Notes: generated by a model from the sequence alone, not told the origin. Shown: positions 10,396 to 22,754, numbered from the stretch's first letter. The stretch is 64,000 nt of DNA from Bombyx mori (GCF_030269925.1 NC_085116.1:11594001-11658000), one strand, 5' to 3'. Numbers and translations are program-made.

Positions 10396-13157
10396 ACAGT
10401 CATCATGCACTTTACATGCATAGTCTTCCCAAGCGATGCTGTATTAGCAAACCAGGTTCGTAAATTGGCTTTTTTTCTCATGACTCGCTCGATTCTATGA
10501 ACTTTGAAATATCGCTACTCACATTGAAACATGAAATAGAAGCTTTCCATTCGAATAATTCTTTATCTGACTTTTAATTTCAAATGCTTCATCACCTGGT
10601 GGCAAAATAGGAAAATGAGGATTCACATGATGCTAATCAAATGCTTACATTGAAACAAATGAACAAGAACATAGCTTTCGTGCTCGCACGTACATTAACA
10701 ATCCTCTGTGACGCCTAATTAATTAGTTAAGTAAATTACCAATTACGTTGTGGTCGAGAAATTGCATCGAACACACATTCTGTCTCTGTCTGTCTCACTC
10801 AGCTTAACCGACAAACACAATTATAGCTGTATATTGTCTTCCTCGATTACTTTATGAGGGACATTTCATAATTCTAACTTTTATTTCAACGACAGCTTTT
10901 CGATAAAAACGAATATCATCAAAAGAGTTTGACGAACGAAAACTTTTCACTTACTTATTCCGATTTTATCCCGAAGTAATAACATTGTGTATAACCGAGG
11001 GAAAAAAAAGAGGAGTCCACAAATCGCCTTACCGTTTCTGAGGGCGCCTAAAAAAACAACTTTACTCCGTTGTATCAGTAACGATAACAGCTGAATATCT
11101 ACCGTCTAAATAAATACGGTCGCGTAGAAATACGTTTTGTGATAATAATTCACTTTTATTGTATCTTACACACTCTTTGCTATATTTATTGCTCACCTAC
11201 GTATTGCGGGTACTACACCTTTATAAAATATCATGTAACAGGGTGCATTTAATAGGTAATATTTTAACACCAAGATTGTTAGTAGCGTTAATGTTGCCAT
11301 GACCATTTGCTCAAGATTATATTGAGCAGTTAATCTTTTCAGCTACGTAGTTCCCAGAAATACATTACTAGTTCGAAAATTATAATAAAAAATCCACAAT
11401 GTTTAGAATTCGCGTTATATAAATAAGTTTTCTACGTTATGAATTTAAAGGCAGGTGCTTAATGAAAGTAATCATGAATTTCTTCATATTAAAGGGGGTG
11501 GATTCGAGCTGAACCTTCTGTTACTCAACAACGCGCGTTCGAATCTCATCAGACATAAAACAGAGACTTGGTCGGGATGCTGGTAAGGCGAAGAACTTAA
11601 CGCGCTGTCCATCACCTCCCATTACCTCACACCCCAAATATTTGACATCATTATGTAAAATGTGATACTTTAACATTTACATGTACGGTACAAATTAAGA
11701 TATTCTCTCAGAGAAGTCAATGATTACAATTGAAGGATCCAAGATGACCGGGAAAATCAAATAACTTAACTATTTTTGAGAAAATCACATTAATGCATGT
11801 CAACCGGATCCAAACAAAAGTTTAGGCTATGATAGTGACCAGAATTGACATGACTCATATGGTTCTGGGAAATAAATGATTTAAATTTAATTTATTTTAA
11901 TACGGAAGCTTCTGTTATCTTTTTATCTTCATGTTAATGTCTCATTATTTCATTTAAGGAAATCGTCCCCAGAAATAGTCACATATATGATATTATATCA
12001 CAGCGGTGAAATCTAAGTCAACTTAAAAATATGACCGCACCGGATATGTGAATCTAATGCCGAGAATTATATAAACGTAATATAGAAATCAATAACGAAC
12101 CGGATACTACATTCATTATATACGAAACCAAAACATCCTTGCTTCTATAGTACTCTTGTACCTTCACCATACGGCATATTTACTTTATTAACAAAACAAA
12201 CAAATTTTGCTATTCTATCGACCCAAGACTCAACGCTATAGAGCTCATTTTCGTCTGTATGTTTGACGAAAGGTCTTAGTGGAGTTGATCGTTCGGAAGG
12301 GGCATGTGTGTCTGACAGTAGGTCGATTAGCGTACAGGACGGGGGTTCAAAGACTGACGATAACTCTGAGGTACACCTAATGTCAGCTAAGGATTAGACC
12401 GCATGGAGGTCCACGTAAGACCTCTCGAAAATTCTGCCGGGTCATTGAACATGTCTGTTGGATAGTAATCAGTGGATATTACATTTCCGTCCTACGATTT
12501 GATGTCAATTATCATAAATGTAATTAGATGTAGTTAGTTCTAAATTTATACGATTTTATATTACTTAATATTATTTATTAAAATCGAATTTAATAAATTA
12601 GTAAGCTACAATGTTTGTGAAGGTTAACTAACTGAATTTCTAATTACCGTGATACAAGAATATTTTTTAAGAAAGTCCTGTCATAATTTTATATCCTGCC
12701 GACTTCTGCTATAAAGCAAAAACCTGTTCAGGCTGAAGATATGTATTGTACATACAATTGAGGCTTCAACGTCATGCCTTAGATGGGGGACTACATTAGC
12801 GCTCTGACATATATCTGTTTATATCGAATTATGTATAAAACGCCTAAATGCTTGAGGCAGACTTGGACAAGACGATAACATTAACTAACAGGTTTTGAAC
12901 ACACTCCTAATACGTATCTGAAATAACTAAAAACTTTTATAAAAATAAATCTAATCGATTAACTAAAAGGTGTTTGATTTTCGAATGTATCTTTAAATTT
13001 CGTTTTGAGGGTGTTTCTCCAGTCTGCGTACCTGATTATGACATCTTATGTCTATTTGTTCAACAGGTAACGTTTTGAAAGGGGATTTTTTATGCGGGCA
13101 TTAGCGTCATGTCCACGACGTTCTGCGGGCCGTTGCTAAAACATTTTGAATGAAATT
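10396..13157. other. 2.8 kb with no recognised feature
   Basis: AT-rich. A box B-like GCGTTCGAATCTCAT at about 11535 and a somewhat GC-richer block at 12240-12440 were examined, but neither could be tied to a gene or a repeat family. Confidence 0.4.
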
Positions 13158-13301
13158 GCATAAATTTTATCGATAAGTTTCGAAAGATTTTTAGTAGAGT
13201 ACATAAGGTCGAAAATAGTTTGTCATTGAACGATGCATAAATTTTATCGATTAGTTTTGAAAGATTTTTATTAGAGTGTATATAAGGTCGAAAGTAGTGT
13301 G
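13158..13301 (+). repeat. two-unit tandem duplication, 77-bp period
   Basis: GCATAAATTTTATCGAT-AGTTT-GAAAGATTTTTA and AAGGTCGAAA-TAGT blocks occur at 13158-13222 and again at 13235-13301, with scattered substitutions. Confidence 0.75.
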
Positions 13302-13974
13302 AAAATATAAATGTGCTTTAACTAGTGCTCGTAAGTAGACTTCTCAAAAGGCTAATATGACTTTCGAAAAAAAAAAAAACAAAGCACTTCTCATTGCTAT
13401 TTATCTCGATATCGAAAATCAAATGAATCATAAGCTCGTCCCGACATAGGCACACTAAATATAACAGTACTAATGATAGTGCTTCTGGATGATGGCGGAA
13501 TACACATTCACGTTTGAGCCGTCGACCTGTGTCATTAAAACCATTTAAATGTCACGAAACCTATTTGAGCTAAAGCTTCGTCATTAATTTTCACGTATTT
13601 TACTCCTCATTAGTTTTCGACAACGCTTACGGCTTTACCACAGCGATGCTGTCACAATTGAACGCGCACTTTACGACGTAACGTCGCGTAATTAAAGTGC
13701 ATCCTTAAAGCTGCAACGTTTACAGTGTTGCCATACGCTATTTTTGCGGAACCCTGCAACAAAAGCACTATCGAGCGATGTTTAATCTTAGTGACGTTAA
13801 AGAGAGATTGTTCTATAACGGTTGTCTGACTTTGTTGTTTGCGATTTTCTTACAGTTTGTAATTTCTCTCGGTACCATTAAATATTTTATGTACAGCCCG
13901 TGTACGTATCAAACAAAATTTGTTATGGCCACAGTATCTATCTTATAATATATGACTGTGACATCCTCAAGCTA
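13302..13974. other. unannotated stretch
   Basis: Nothing recognised. Confidence 0.4.
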
Positions 13975-14166
13975 ATCACCTGCCAGCAGCCTATCGTGGC
14001 ATTCTATTCTATTCTATCAGCTGCATCCAGCGGATCCCCGCGAACCTCAATATTTCGTCGGCCCACCTTGTGGGAGGCCTACCCACGCTACGTCTTCCAG
14101 TACGTAGTCGCCACTCAAGAACCTTCTATGGTAGCATTACCTTCATCTAATTTCCGACCTCATTGA
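13975..14166 (-). pseudogene. LINE reverse-transcriptase C-terminus remnant
   Basis: Minus-strand reading from 14120 gives EWRLRTGRRSVGRPPTRWAD, then EILRFAGIRWMQ and a stop. This is the conserved end of a non-LTR retrotransposon polyprotein, the same motif as at 55740-55830. Past it, a short GAATA slippage tract spoils the last residues. No endonuclease or polymerase domain remains. Confidence 0.75.
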
Positions 14167-14361
14167 AGCCACGCATCTAGCGACAAGTCACTACCGATTT
14201 CTGCGACGTGAACTCTTCAGTTTTATCTCTTCATAAGAAAATCCCTCATGTCTGTTTTTGTTATTATAACAGTTCAAACACCCCGGCTAGGTGCCACTAT
14301 AATGCTTAATTCTGCCGCAAAGTTCGCGCGTTCTGCTCTGAATCAGCTTTGTACAATACAA

Positions 14362-14805
14362 GTCGTCGTGGCCTAACGGATAAGACGTCCGGTGCATTCG
14401 TGTTGAGCGATGCACCGGTGTTCGAATCCCGCAGGCGGGTACCAATTTTTCTAATGAAATACGTACTCAACAAATGTTCACGATTGACTTCCACGGTGAA
14501 GGAATAACATCGTGTAATAAAAATGAAACCCGCAAAATTATAATTTGCGTAATTACTGGTGGTAGGACCTCTTGTGAGTCCGCGCGGGTAGGTACCACCG
14601 CCCTGCCTATTTCTGCCGTGAAGCAGTAATGCGTTTCGGTTTGAAGGGTGGGGCAGCCGTCGTTACTATACTTGAGACCTTAAAACTTGTATCTCAAGGT
14701 GGGTGGCGCATTTACGTTGTGGATGTCTATGGGCTCCAGTAACCACTTAACATCAGGTGGGCTGTGAGCTCGTCCACCCATCTAAGCAATAAAAAAAATA
14801 AAAAA
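14362..14805 (+). repeat. Bm1 SINE, full length, with target duplication
   Basis: This is the best-preserved copy. The head starts GTCGTCGTGGCC with a box A-like TGGCCTAACGGATAAG and box B GTTCGAATCCC. The body follows with GGTGGTAGGACCTCTTGTGA and AAGCAGTAATGCGTTTCGGT, then the 3' tail and an A-rich end. AATACAA at 14355-14361 is repeated at 14806-14812, a 7-bp target duplication. It would be transcribed by RNA polymerase III from its internal promoter and copied by LINE enzymes. Confidence 0.95.
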
Positions 14806-14815
14806 AATACAATTT

Positions 14816-14940
14816 ATACTGCAACCTCAAGCCTCAAGCCAAATGCTGGCATTGACGTTGTAACGTCCATGGACACCGCAAACCACTTAATACTAGATGA
14901 ACTGTGAGCTCAATCATTTATGCAACAAAATTAACAATAA
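14816..14940 (+). repeat. old Bm1 3' fragment
   Basis: Diverged tail: CATTGACGTTGTAACGTCCA and AACCACTTAATACTAGATGA correspond to the last 110 bp of Bm1. Confidence 0.65.
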
Positions 14941-14968
14941 AAACCTTGATAGTAGAATCTAGAAATTA

Positions 14969-15381
14969 CTAAACTTTTTTATTTTTTTATTTATTGCTTA
15001 GATGTGTGGACGAGCTCACAACCCACCTGGTGTTAATTGGTTAATGGAGCCCATAGACATCTACAAAGTAAATGAGACCCACCTTGAGATATAAGTTGTA
15101 AGGTCTCAGTATAGTTACAACGGCTGCCCCACCCTTCAAACCGAAACGCATTACTGCTTTACGGTAGAAATAGGCAGGGCGGTGGTACCTACCTGCGCGA
15201 ACTCACAACAGGTCCTACCACCAGTAATTACGCAAATTATAATTTTGCGGGTTTCACTTTTATTACACGATGTTATTCCTTCACCATGGAAGTCAATCGT
15301 GAACATTTGTTGAGTACGTATTTCATTAGAAAAATTGGTACCCTGCCTGCGGGATTCGAACACCGGTGCATCGCTAAACTT
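14969..15381 (-). repeat. Bm1 SINE, nearly full length, with target duplication
   Basis: Minus-strand copy truncated inside the tRNA-like head just after box B (CGGGATTCGAACACC). CTAAACTT at 14969-14976 recurs at 15374-15381. It lies 170 bp from the plus-strand copy at 14362, giving inverted arms of about 400 bp. Confidence 0.9.
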
Positions 15382-15896
15382 CGCATAAGTGATTCAACAA
15401 TGTGTCATACTCCACCGTACGGTCCGATTATTATCGTAGATTACGTATTACTGGTAATTAAATGGTATGTGTGAACAGTTGACAGTTAATAATGATTCTG
15501 GACATCTGTCATCCAAATAGATTTAATTAAGCCGAAGTAGTTTCATTTCATGTTTAATATATTACTATATAGTATTATAATAAATATAATATTCGTTAGA
15601 TTGAGAATATTTAGTTAGCGACAACGCAAAATGAAATTTTCTTAACATTAACAGACCGTTATGACTGTCGGTACTTGAACCATTGTACCATGGTTCACTT
15701 GCGGACTAAACAATAATAATAATAATAATAATGGTTGGTTCGAAGTGGGTGTCAGTGGAATGGAATATTTGAAATGTATTCAACTGATTACTACTTTTAA
15801 TAAATGTATATTTTTTATTTTATTGGCTTTGTTAATTTTAAGTATGTTTCAATGATACTATGTACACATATGGACTTATTGTTGTCTGAAATAAAA
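15382..15896. other. unannotated stretch with an AAT microsatellite
   Basis: Apart from an (AAT)n run at about 15711-15731, nothing was recognised. Confidence 0.45.
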
Positions 15897-15955
15897 TAAA
15901 TCATTCATTCATCATTCATTCATCATTCATTCATTCATTCATCATTCATTCATTC

Positions 15956-15986
<31 letters not shown>

Positions 15987-16000
15987 CATTCATTCATTAT
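15897..16000 (+). repeat. ATTC/ATC compound microsatellite
   Basis: About 100 bp of interleaved CATT and CAT units (for example TCATTCATTCATCATTCATT). Confidence 0.95.
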
Positions 16001-16253
16001 ATTTGCTGAAATTTTATTTGAGAAAATTTTATTATTGTAATATGTATTTTTTTGTCGGCCACATATACTGCAGGCAACAGTAGCAGGAGAATAGAAGTTA
16101 TTCTACGAAATAACACTGTAGATATGCTACAAAGCTACGAACCGTAGCGAACCCAATAATTTATCGTCACAAGTGTTTTACAGCGGTAGCGAAAACTAGC
16201 TATACATGTATTTGAGGGATTTTTAGTAATAACGTTCCGGACTTAATGAAACA
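16001..16253. other. unannotated stretch
   Basis: Nothing recognised. Confidence 0.4.
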
Positions 16254-16563
16254 CTAGACGATGACCGTGCTTTGCTCGATTTCTTTTTTGATAACGCCAT
16301 CTTGTTGTGTCTTTAAAGAGGTTAGTTGCCCTCAATTAAGAAAAATAGTATTATTATTCGCCAATAGATGTCGGGAAGAGTTGATTATTGAAAACACGAA
16401 TAAAACAAACTTTTCTGAAAATAAATCGTTGCTAGATCGATTTATCGCCCCCGAAATCCCCTGTATGCTAAATTTTATGAAAATCGTTGGAGACGTTTCC
16501 GAGATTCAGATTATATATATATACATATTAATATACAAGAATTGCTCGTTTAAAGGTATAAGA
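16254..16563 (-). mobile_element. Helitron, family E, uninterrupted copy
   Basis: Minus-strand 5' TCTTATACCTTTAAACGAGC and 3' CGGTCATCGTCTAG. It has the same ends as 7513-9269 but no mariner. Where the mariner sits in the other copy, this one reads ATATTAATATGTATATATAT. Confidence 0.87.
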
Positions 16564-17949
16564 TTTGATACTCGTATTTATATTTAAAGCCCTTACCAAT
16601 TTTATGTATAGAACTCCGCTCCACCGTTTATCACGGACTATATTCTTTATTGTTAAACGAATATTGATAATTATTATACTCATACGCTATGCTCATCACA
16701 TTGTCGACGTCCTTAATCTATATTCTAATCTTATAATTAAGGGTACGGTAAGCTGTTCTGGCTTTGATGGCAAAAAAAACTCAACTTCCACTACGAAGGA
16801 AAAATATGACATAACCCAAATCAAGTCTCACAGAATTTATTAGTTTGTATAATTATTTGTAGTATTCTGAGGGATAAGCTATATATTCTAACGTCAAACA
16901 GTCATAAGTTTATTTTACGTTTTATTCAACTGTTATCAATATTGTAAACAGACTTTATTCCGTAGCGTAGTTCCGAAACTCGTAAACTCAAACACCGCCA
17001 CCAATACACCTTGTAAAATAAAATAAAAACATTCGAAATTCAAACCATAAACAGTACTGCTACTGCTACAGACTTGTCTACATTGTCGTGAATTAGTCGC
17101 ATTAGCTGACCGGCCCCTTAATACACTGTGACAATGCGTTTATCCGTGATTATGCGACACACCAATTACAACCAGCAAACAAAAACCTACTCAGAGCAAT
17201 AGACTTAAAGCTTATGTTTACTCGAACCGTGTCTGGCGTTTACAACGTTTCAGAAATCAAACAACAGTGACTATTTGTAGCAAGAGATAACAGCATACGA
17301 GCCGGCAGCGAGACCTGTTGATGATAAGCGCCGTCGTCGATAAGGCCCGTGCTGATGGACTGGTCGAGGCGGAATTTCGGCGAATGCATATTTCATGAGT
17401 TGATTAAATAGTTCACGCTTTGAATTCAGACCCATACATATGTAGAATGCTGATACATATGTACGCAGTGCGGTGTCGCAGTAAGCGAAATTCTGAGTTA
17501 CTGTTGGCTTCCACTATCGTAAGTTAATGTAATTGAATTAATTTTAATACATTTCAACTCTCTCGAATGCTATTGCTTTATATCTTGTATTTTATTACCA
17601 TATTTGTCAATTAAAAAATTCCAAATACCTAAAAAAGGACTAGCTCGCTGAGTTTGTTATTTTTTAGGATTGAGGTTCTTTTTGGAGCCGATGATAAACA
17701 ATATTTCATTTTGTCATTCAATAAGTATCTTTATTACATGAAAGTTGATGTAGATGAATTTGATTGATGTCGTATTGAGCAATAAATATAGCGGAATATA
17801 AATCAATCGTGAAAATTTTAAAACCAATCTAGATCTGGCAAGAAGGTATATATTAAGTACATATAGCTGTATCTGCATCACGCCACTCAAAAAATATAAT
17901 ACATTCAAATTGTGACCGAGGCCACAATGTTAATAAACTCCGGTAGCTG
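16564..17949. other. 1.4 kb with no recognised feature
   Basis: AT-rich. ORFs here are short and compositionally biased. Confidence 0.4.
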
Positions 17950-18070
17950 TTTTTTTTTTTTTATTGCCCTTGTAGGCAGACGAACTTACGGCCCACCTGA
18001 TGGTGAGTGGTTACCGTCGCCCATGGACTTCAGCAATGCCAGGGGCAGAGCCAAGCCGCTGCCTACCAAA
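17950..18070 (-). mobile_element. LINE 3' end fragment
   Basis: Same family as 5892-6094. On the minus strand it holds GGTAGGCAGCGGCTTGGCTC, then GCCCCTGGCATTGCTGAAGT, the conserved tail and the A-run (T-run at 17950-17962). Confidence 0.82.
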
Positions 18071-18547
18071 TGTTAACAAGAAGAGGGCTTAAAAACTTAA
18101 AAATAATTTAAAATGTCGGACAAAATATACTGACCTGTAGTGCAATTAGAAAAAGTATGAAAAAAAAACTGATCTCTTTATTAAAATCATATCTAGAACG
18201 GTTGAAATTAAAACAACTAAAATAATCTTTGAGCATTAACATCTAAGTAGGTAAACATTTTATCACATTAATTAGTCCATCGAAATACGTCGAGAATGAA
18301 AGAAAACAATCTAACTGTACTCATCAGATAAGATATTTTTGTGTAGTTTAAGTAGACAGCATTTTATAAGAACTTGGCCGACTGCCACTAAATAAGTTCT
18401 ACAAATGAAAGAAGTTTAACAAGTCACTTTAAATTCCTTTGTCTATGTTAAATTTAATAAATAAGTCGCCCTTTTGAAATGAATAGTAGCATTGTGAAAT
18501 GATTTGCTTTATTCGTTTTCTTATATTGGTGATAGTGATATTATTTT
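18071..18547. other. unannotated stretch
   Basis: Nothing recognised. Confidence 0.4.
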
Positions 18548-18611
18548 TGATTACTTTATTGCCACCTAAATGGACTTGCGAGGCCCTTGATATTGGGTGG
18601 TTACCATCTAC
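18548..18611 (-). mobile_element. decayed LINE tail cut by a Helitron
   Basis: TTTATTGCCACCTAAATGGA and GGGTGGTTACCATCT match the minus-strand LINE tail with many changes. The similarity stops exactly where the next Helitron begins. Confidence 0.55.
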
Positions 18612-18845
18612 CTATATATATAAAAATGAATTGCTGTTCGTTAGTCTCGCTAAAACTCGAGAACGGCTGGATCGATTTGGCTAATTTTGGTCTTGAATTA
18701 TTTGTGGAAGTCCAGAGAATGTTTAAAAGGTATTTATATATGAAAATGCTCGGAATTACATAACCCCCCCCCCCCCCCATCGGACGTATTCCTTTTGTCT
18801 TTTATTTATCGATTGAGGTACTAGGAAGTTTGCCGGGTCAGCTAG
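18612..18845 (+). mobile_element. non-autonomous Helitron, family A, with poly-C
   Basis: Plus-strand copy from CCTATATATATAAAAATG (first T of TC mutated) to GGGTCAGCTAG before T. A run of 15 C at 18764-18778 stands where other copies have a short C-run before GTCGGAC. Confidence 0.78.
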
Positions 18846-18954
18846 TCGCTTATAAATTACAGCCTACCGCCAAAAACTCATTTTCAAATCCCCTTTGAAA
18901 AAGAAAAATTCATAGCTTTCGCCAACAGTGAAAAATTTTCCAAATTGATGCCCA

Positions 18955-19036
18955 GTGGAAGAATACACTCTGGGATTGATAGCATCTATGAGCGACAGAA
19001 AGCAGTCACCATCAGATGAATGATGTCTCTCTTTGA
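18955..19036 (+). mobile_element. decayed LINE tail
   Basis: GCATCTATGAGCGACAG and AGTCACCATCAGATG align with the LINE tail blocks CCATGGGCGACGG and ACTCACCATCAGGTG. Confidence 0.5.
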
Positions 19037-19762
19037 AGGTAATAAGATAATTTAACAGTACCGTGACAGAAATATTTTTTGCATCGCCAACTGTATAAAG
19101 TTTTAGTCAATCTACGAATCCAAATAAGGCAAACAAAAAAAAGAAACTAAATAATATTTTCATGTAGTCATTACTTTAAGCAGACATTACGGCAAATCAG
19201 GTAATTTACACACACCTCAGTGCAAGGTTTTGATACAAACTTTATTGGTTAATTTTTTATATATGTGATTGTTTTGACCGTAGGTCAGCTCACGCCCCTA
19301 GTGTTGTCTCTGCTGAATGTCACTTTGAAAGGTGAGTCGAAGTCTTAATTGTATAGGCGAAGAAATAAGTTTTTACTGTATTTGTATACTATTCAACCGA
19401 TCGCATCATGTGCAACATGATTCGGACATGAATCTATTTTACTCAATAAATCACAATAGAACGCTTTACGAACCATTTGCCAAACGATAAACATTCATCT
19501 TCGATACATAGTTGACTAAACGGTGGCATTTCTGTAAAAAAATAGAAAAAAAAAACGATCTCTCTTGAATCTACCATTGCCACATACCAACGCCCTTACT
19601 ATGTGTAACATGTGATTTGAAATGTAATCGACTGTAACTCACAAAACATTTTCTCGATCTAAACTAAAAAGTCATGTATTTATATTTTAATAGAATAGAA
19701 TTGCTCTTTATTAAATAATCACAACTAATTGATACAATTGACAAAAAAATTAATTGATTTTT
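19037..19762. other. unannotated stretch
   Basis: Nothing recognised. Confidence 0.4.
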
Positions 19763-20006
19763 ACTGGTGGTAGGACCTGTTATGAGTCCGCGCGGGTAGG
19801 TACCACCGCCCTGCCTATTTCTGCCGTGAAGCAATAATCCGTTCCGGTTTGAAGGGTGGGACAGCCGTTGTAACTATACTGAGACCTTACAACTTATATC
19901 TCAAGGTGGGTAGCGCATTTACGTTGTAGATGTCTATGGGCTCCAGTAACCACTTAACACCAGGTGGGCTGTGAGCTCGTCCATCCATCTAAGCAATAAA
20001 AAAAAT
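19763..20006 (+). repeat. Bm1 SINE, 5'-truncated
   Basis: Plus-strand copy starting at ACTGGTGGTAGGACCTGTTA and ending in the tail and A-run. It has lost the head and the first part of the body. Confidence 0.9.
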
Positions 20007-20365
20007 ATACAAATGTACTATTTATAGTCGTGTTACATACTTTTATTAATTTTTATTCCAAATCCAATTCAATTAAAAATGTAATTCACTTGAAACTCGT
20101 CGTTAAAATTTATTACAAACATCGAACCATAATCGAGGGTTCATAGTAAGATCCTGGTCGTCATACGACCGCGTGTGCAATAGGTAAGCAATGAATAAAC
20201 GAGCGAACCGAGTACTGGCGATAAAAATGATATATGTGCTCCAATGTGGACACCGTACAACTACTTTATTTGTTACTTGAGCTGCTAGCCAATACGTGGA
20301 ACCTTTGAAAATTACTTCGAAATGTAGTGTAATAAAACTATAGTACAAATACTATACTTACTATA
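20007..20365. other. unannotated stretch
   Basis: Contains an 81-codon minus-strand ORF (20103-20348) without recognisable motifs. I do not call a gene. Confidence 0.35.
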
Positions 20366-20502
20366 CTAACTATAATTAAGACCTTAGAACTTATATCTCA
20401 AGGTGGGTGGCGCATTTACGTCGTATATGTCTATGGGCTCCAGTAACCACTTAACACCAGGTAGGCTGTGAGCTCGTCCACCAGTCTAAGCAATAAAAAA
20501 AA
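20366..20502 (+). repeat. Bm1 SINE, strongly 5'-truncated
   Basis: Only the last 137 bp of the family are present, from GACCTTAGAACTTATATCTC to the A-run. These are well conserved. Confidence 0.85.
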
Positions 20503-20544
20503 TACTATAAAACAAAAACCGTGCTGCTTTGTACTAGTAGGGTG

Positions 20545-20720
20545 TATTATAAGCTGACCCAGATAGGATACTCGATCCTGTCAACTTCTGCCGTGAAGCA
20601 GGTCTAAAAGCTTTAAAGTTTCACGGGTGCGACAACCATAAGCAAAACAGTTGAGAATTCGGCTTCTTATCTCAAAGTGAGTGGCGAAATTGACGTTGCG
20701 ATGTCGATGGAACTCCAGTT
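20545..20720 (+). repeat. old Bm1 fragment
   Basis: Diverged body: TTCTGCCGTGAAGCAG, TCTCAAAGTGAGTGGCG and GATGTCGATGGAACTCCAGT. Confidence 0.65.
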
Positions 20721-20756
20721 AAATCGTGAACTCATCTACATTTATTTATTGTTAGC

Positions 20757-21222
20757 ATTTTATTTGTTTATTGCATAGACCAGTGAACGAGCTTGAGGCT
20801 AATCCCTCGTTAAGCATCCGGAAGCTTTTACTCTTACTGGTGGTAGGACCTCTTGTGAGTCCGCGCGAGTAGATACCACCACCCTGACTATTTCTGTCGT
20901 GAAGCAGTAATGCGTTTCGGTTTGAAGGGTGGGGCAGCCGTTGTAACTATACTTGAGACCTTAGAACTTATATCTCATGGTGGGTGGCGCATTTACGTTG
21001 TAGATATCTATGGGCTCCAGTAACCACTTAACACCAGGTGGGCTGTGAGCTCGTCCACCCATCTATGCAATAAAAAAAAACCTAATTTTCCAGTCACAAC
21101 GGCCATCATAATCCTTCAAACTGGAACGCATGTCTGCAGCATGCTTCGCAGCAGAATTAGCTTGGTTGCAAATTCTAACAAAGTGAACCTACAATATGTC
21201 TTGCCACCAGTAGGTAATAGTC
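20757..21222 (-). repeat. old Bm1 interrupted by a younger Bm1
   Basis: 20757-20832 carries a decayed minus-strand tail (GTGAACGAGCTTGAGG, CGTTAAGCATCCGGAAG). The body resumes at 21090-21222 (TCACAACGGCCATC, CGCAGCAGAATTAGC, TGCCACCAGTAGGTAA). A well-conserved plus-strand copy lies between. Confidence 0.68.
20835..21080 (+). repeat. Bm1 SINE inserted into an old Bm1
   Basis: Plus-strand 5'-truncated copy, from ACTGGTGGTAGGACCTCTTG to the A-run at 21072-21080. It is flanked on both sides by decayed minus-strand Bm1 sequence. No clear target duplication was seen. Confidence 0.88.
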
Positions 21223-22352
21223 TGAGCTGTGGGTGCTGATCACGGAATAAATAAATAATCGATCTATTCCGTGGTTCTGATAATATACACATTTTAAACA
21301 AGTTTACGCGGACCCCAAATACCAAAATAAATTTAAAACAATACTGAATCCGACCGGAAATTGAACCCGGATCCCGTCGTGCGGTAATCAAAGTTATAGC
21401 AATAAAAAAATGACAACAACCCTTAACTGTCAAATATTATTACAAAAGTACGATGAGGAAAAATGATTCTGAATTAAAATAGTTAGTTATATTTTAAAAA
21501 CTCTTCAGATGTGATTCGATTTAATCTTAGAATATAATTTTTTTGTAGTTTGTCAATCAATTTAGGGAAAAAGTTTTAATTTCGAAACTAATTTCTGATC
21601 CCATGCCTTACGAAAGGCGTAGATATTATTGATACATAAAGGTTAATGAAGCAATTTGTCCAACATTTGCACGACTAATTCATGTTTTTAATTTATTACC
21701 ACGCTTCTTCTAAATATTTAAAGACTCCTCAATACCTGTCCATTTATTACTGAATTGAAAACGTCTGAAGTATGTTTCACCGGTGGAACTAATTAGGTCA
21801 AGTCGCGTTCCGCTACCGACCCATCTGTAACGAGTAATGCATGCGTTTACTCCCGCTAAAATATTTGGCAATGACAATTCTATAAATTGAAACAAGAGGC
21901 AGCAAGAGCGGAAAAGCACCATATCTGATCGTGAATAACCTTATGCAATGCCAAGAACTAAAACAATAACAATTGAAACTTAGTACGTTTTTCATGAGAC
22001 ACGTCAAATTTCTTATGTACTCAACTTGTTATACGACCAAAGACGAAACCTGGAATACAAGTTATCTTGTTTAAATTCAAATTATATATTTGTCTCATGA
22101 AAATTTATTTAAATAACATTTTCGGTGTCAACTTTGAAATGACTGTTCTAATTCTTAGTTAGTTTTTTAATTGACATTCTACTGACTATAACATAAAAAT
22201 AGCAAGCTAACTAAAATAAGTAATACTAAATACATATTAAAGGTTAGAGGATCTGAGAAATCGATCAAACATTTGAACAGAAGACACGGATATGAAACCG
22301 AACTCTTCAATCAACTAATCTAATACTTATTTTTTTAACTAAATAACTAACT
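21223..22352. other. unannotated stretch with one hairpin
   Basis: CACGGAATA at about 21240 and TATTCCGTG at about 21267 form a 9-bp stem. Otherwise nothing was recognised. Confidence 0.4.
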
Positions 22353-22604
22353 TACTGGTGGTAGGGCGTCTTGTGAGCACGCACGGGTAGGTAACACCAC
22401 CATGCCTATTTCTGCCGTGAAGCACTAATGCGTTTCGGTTTGAAGGGTGGGGCAGCCGTTGTGCTCTAAAAACTGAGACCTTAGAACTCATATCTCAAGG
22501 TAGGTGACGGCATCTACGTATTAGATTTCTATGGACTCCGGTAACCAAATAACATCAATTAGGCCGTAACCTCGTCCACCCAACTAAGCAATAAATAAAT
22601 AAAA
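22353..22604 (+). repeat. Bm1 SINE, 5'-truncated
   Basis: Moderately diverged plus-strand copy. It starts ACTGGTGGTAGGGCGTCTTG and its A-tail has become AATAAATAAAT. Confidence 0.85.
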
Positions 22605-22754
22605 TCTGAACATACGCCTACTAGGTCTATCTGTGATTTATGGCTTTCTTTCTTCAGATTTCTAGATTATTAGACAATCTCAAATGAAATACATATCATA
22701 ATGCTACAACCCGTCTATAGATTTAGATTTCGAAGTTTCAATAGTATTTATTCT

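Noticed and set aside
11480..11640. Box B-like GCGTTCGAATCTCAT, possible tRNA or SINE
   Set aside because: No cloverleaf, no matching box A at the right spacing, no second copy in the window.
12240..12440. GC-richer block as a gene or LINE fragment
   Set aside because: No frame gives a recognisable protein and no repeat partner is visible in the window.
15897..16000. CRISPR-like array
   Set aside because: The repeated CATT/CAT units have no spacers. It is a compound microsatellite in eukaryotic DNA.
21340..21400. TTGAACCCGGATCCCG as a tRNA-like remnant
   Set aside because: Single motif with no fold. Could be from any old SINE.
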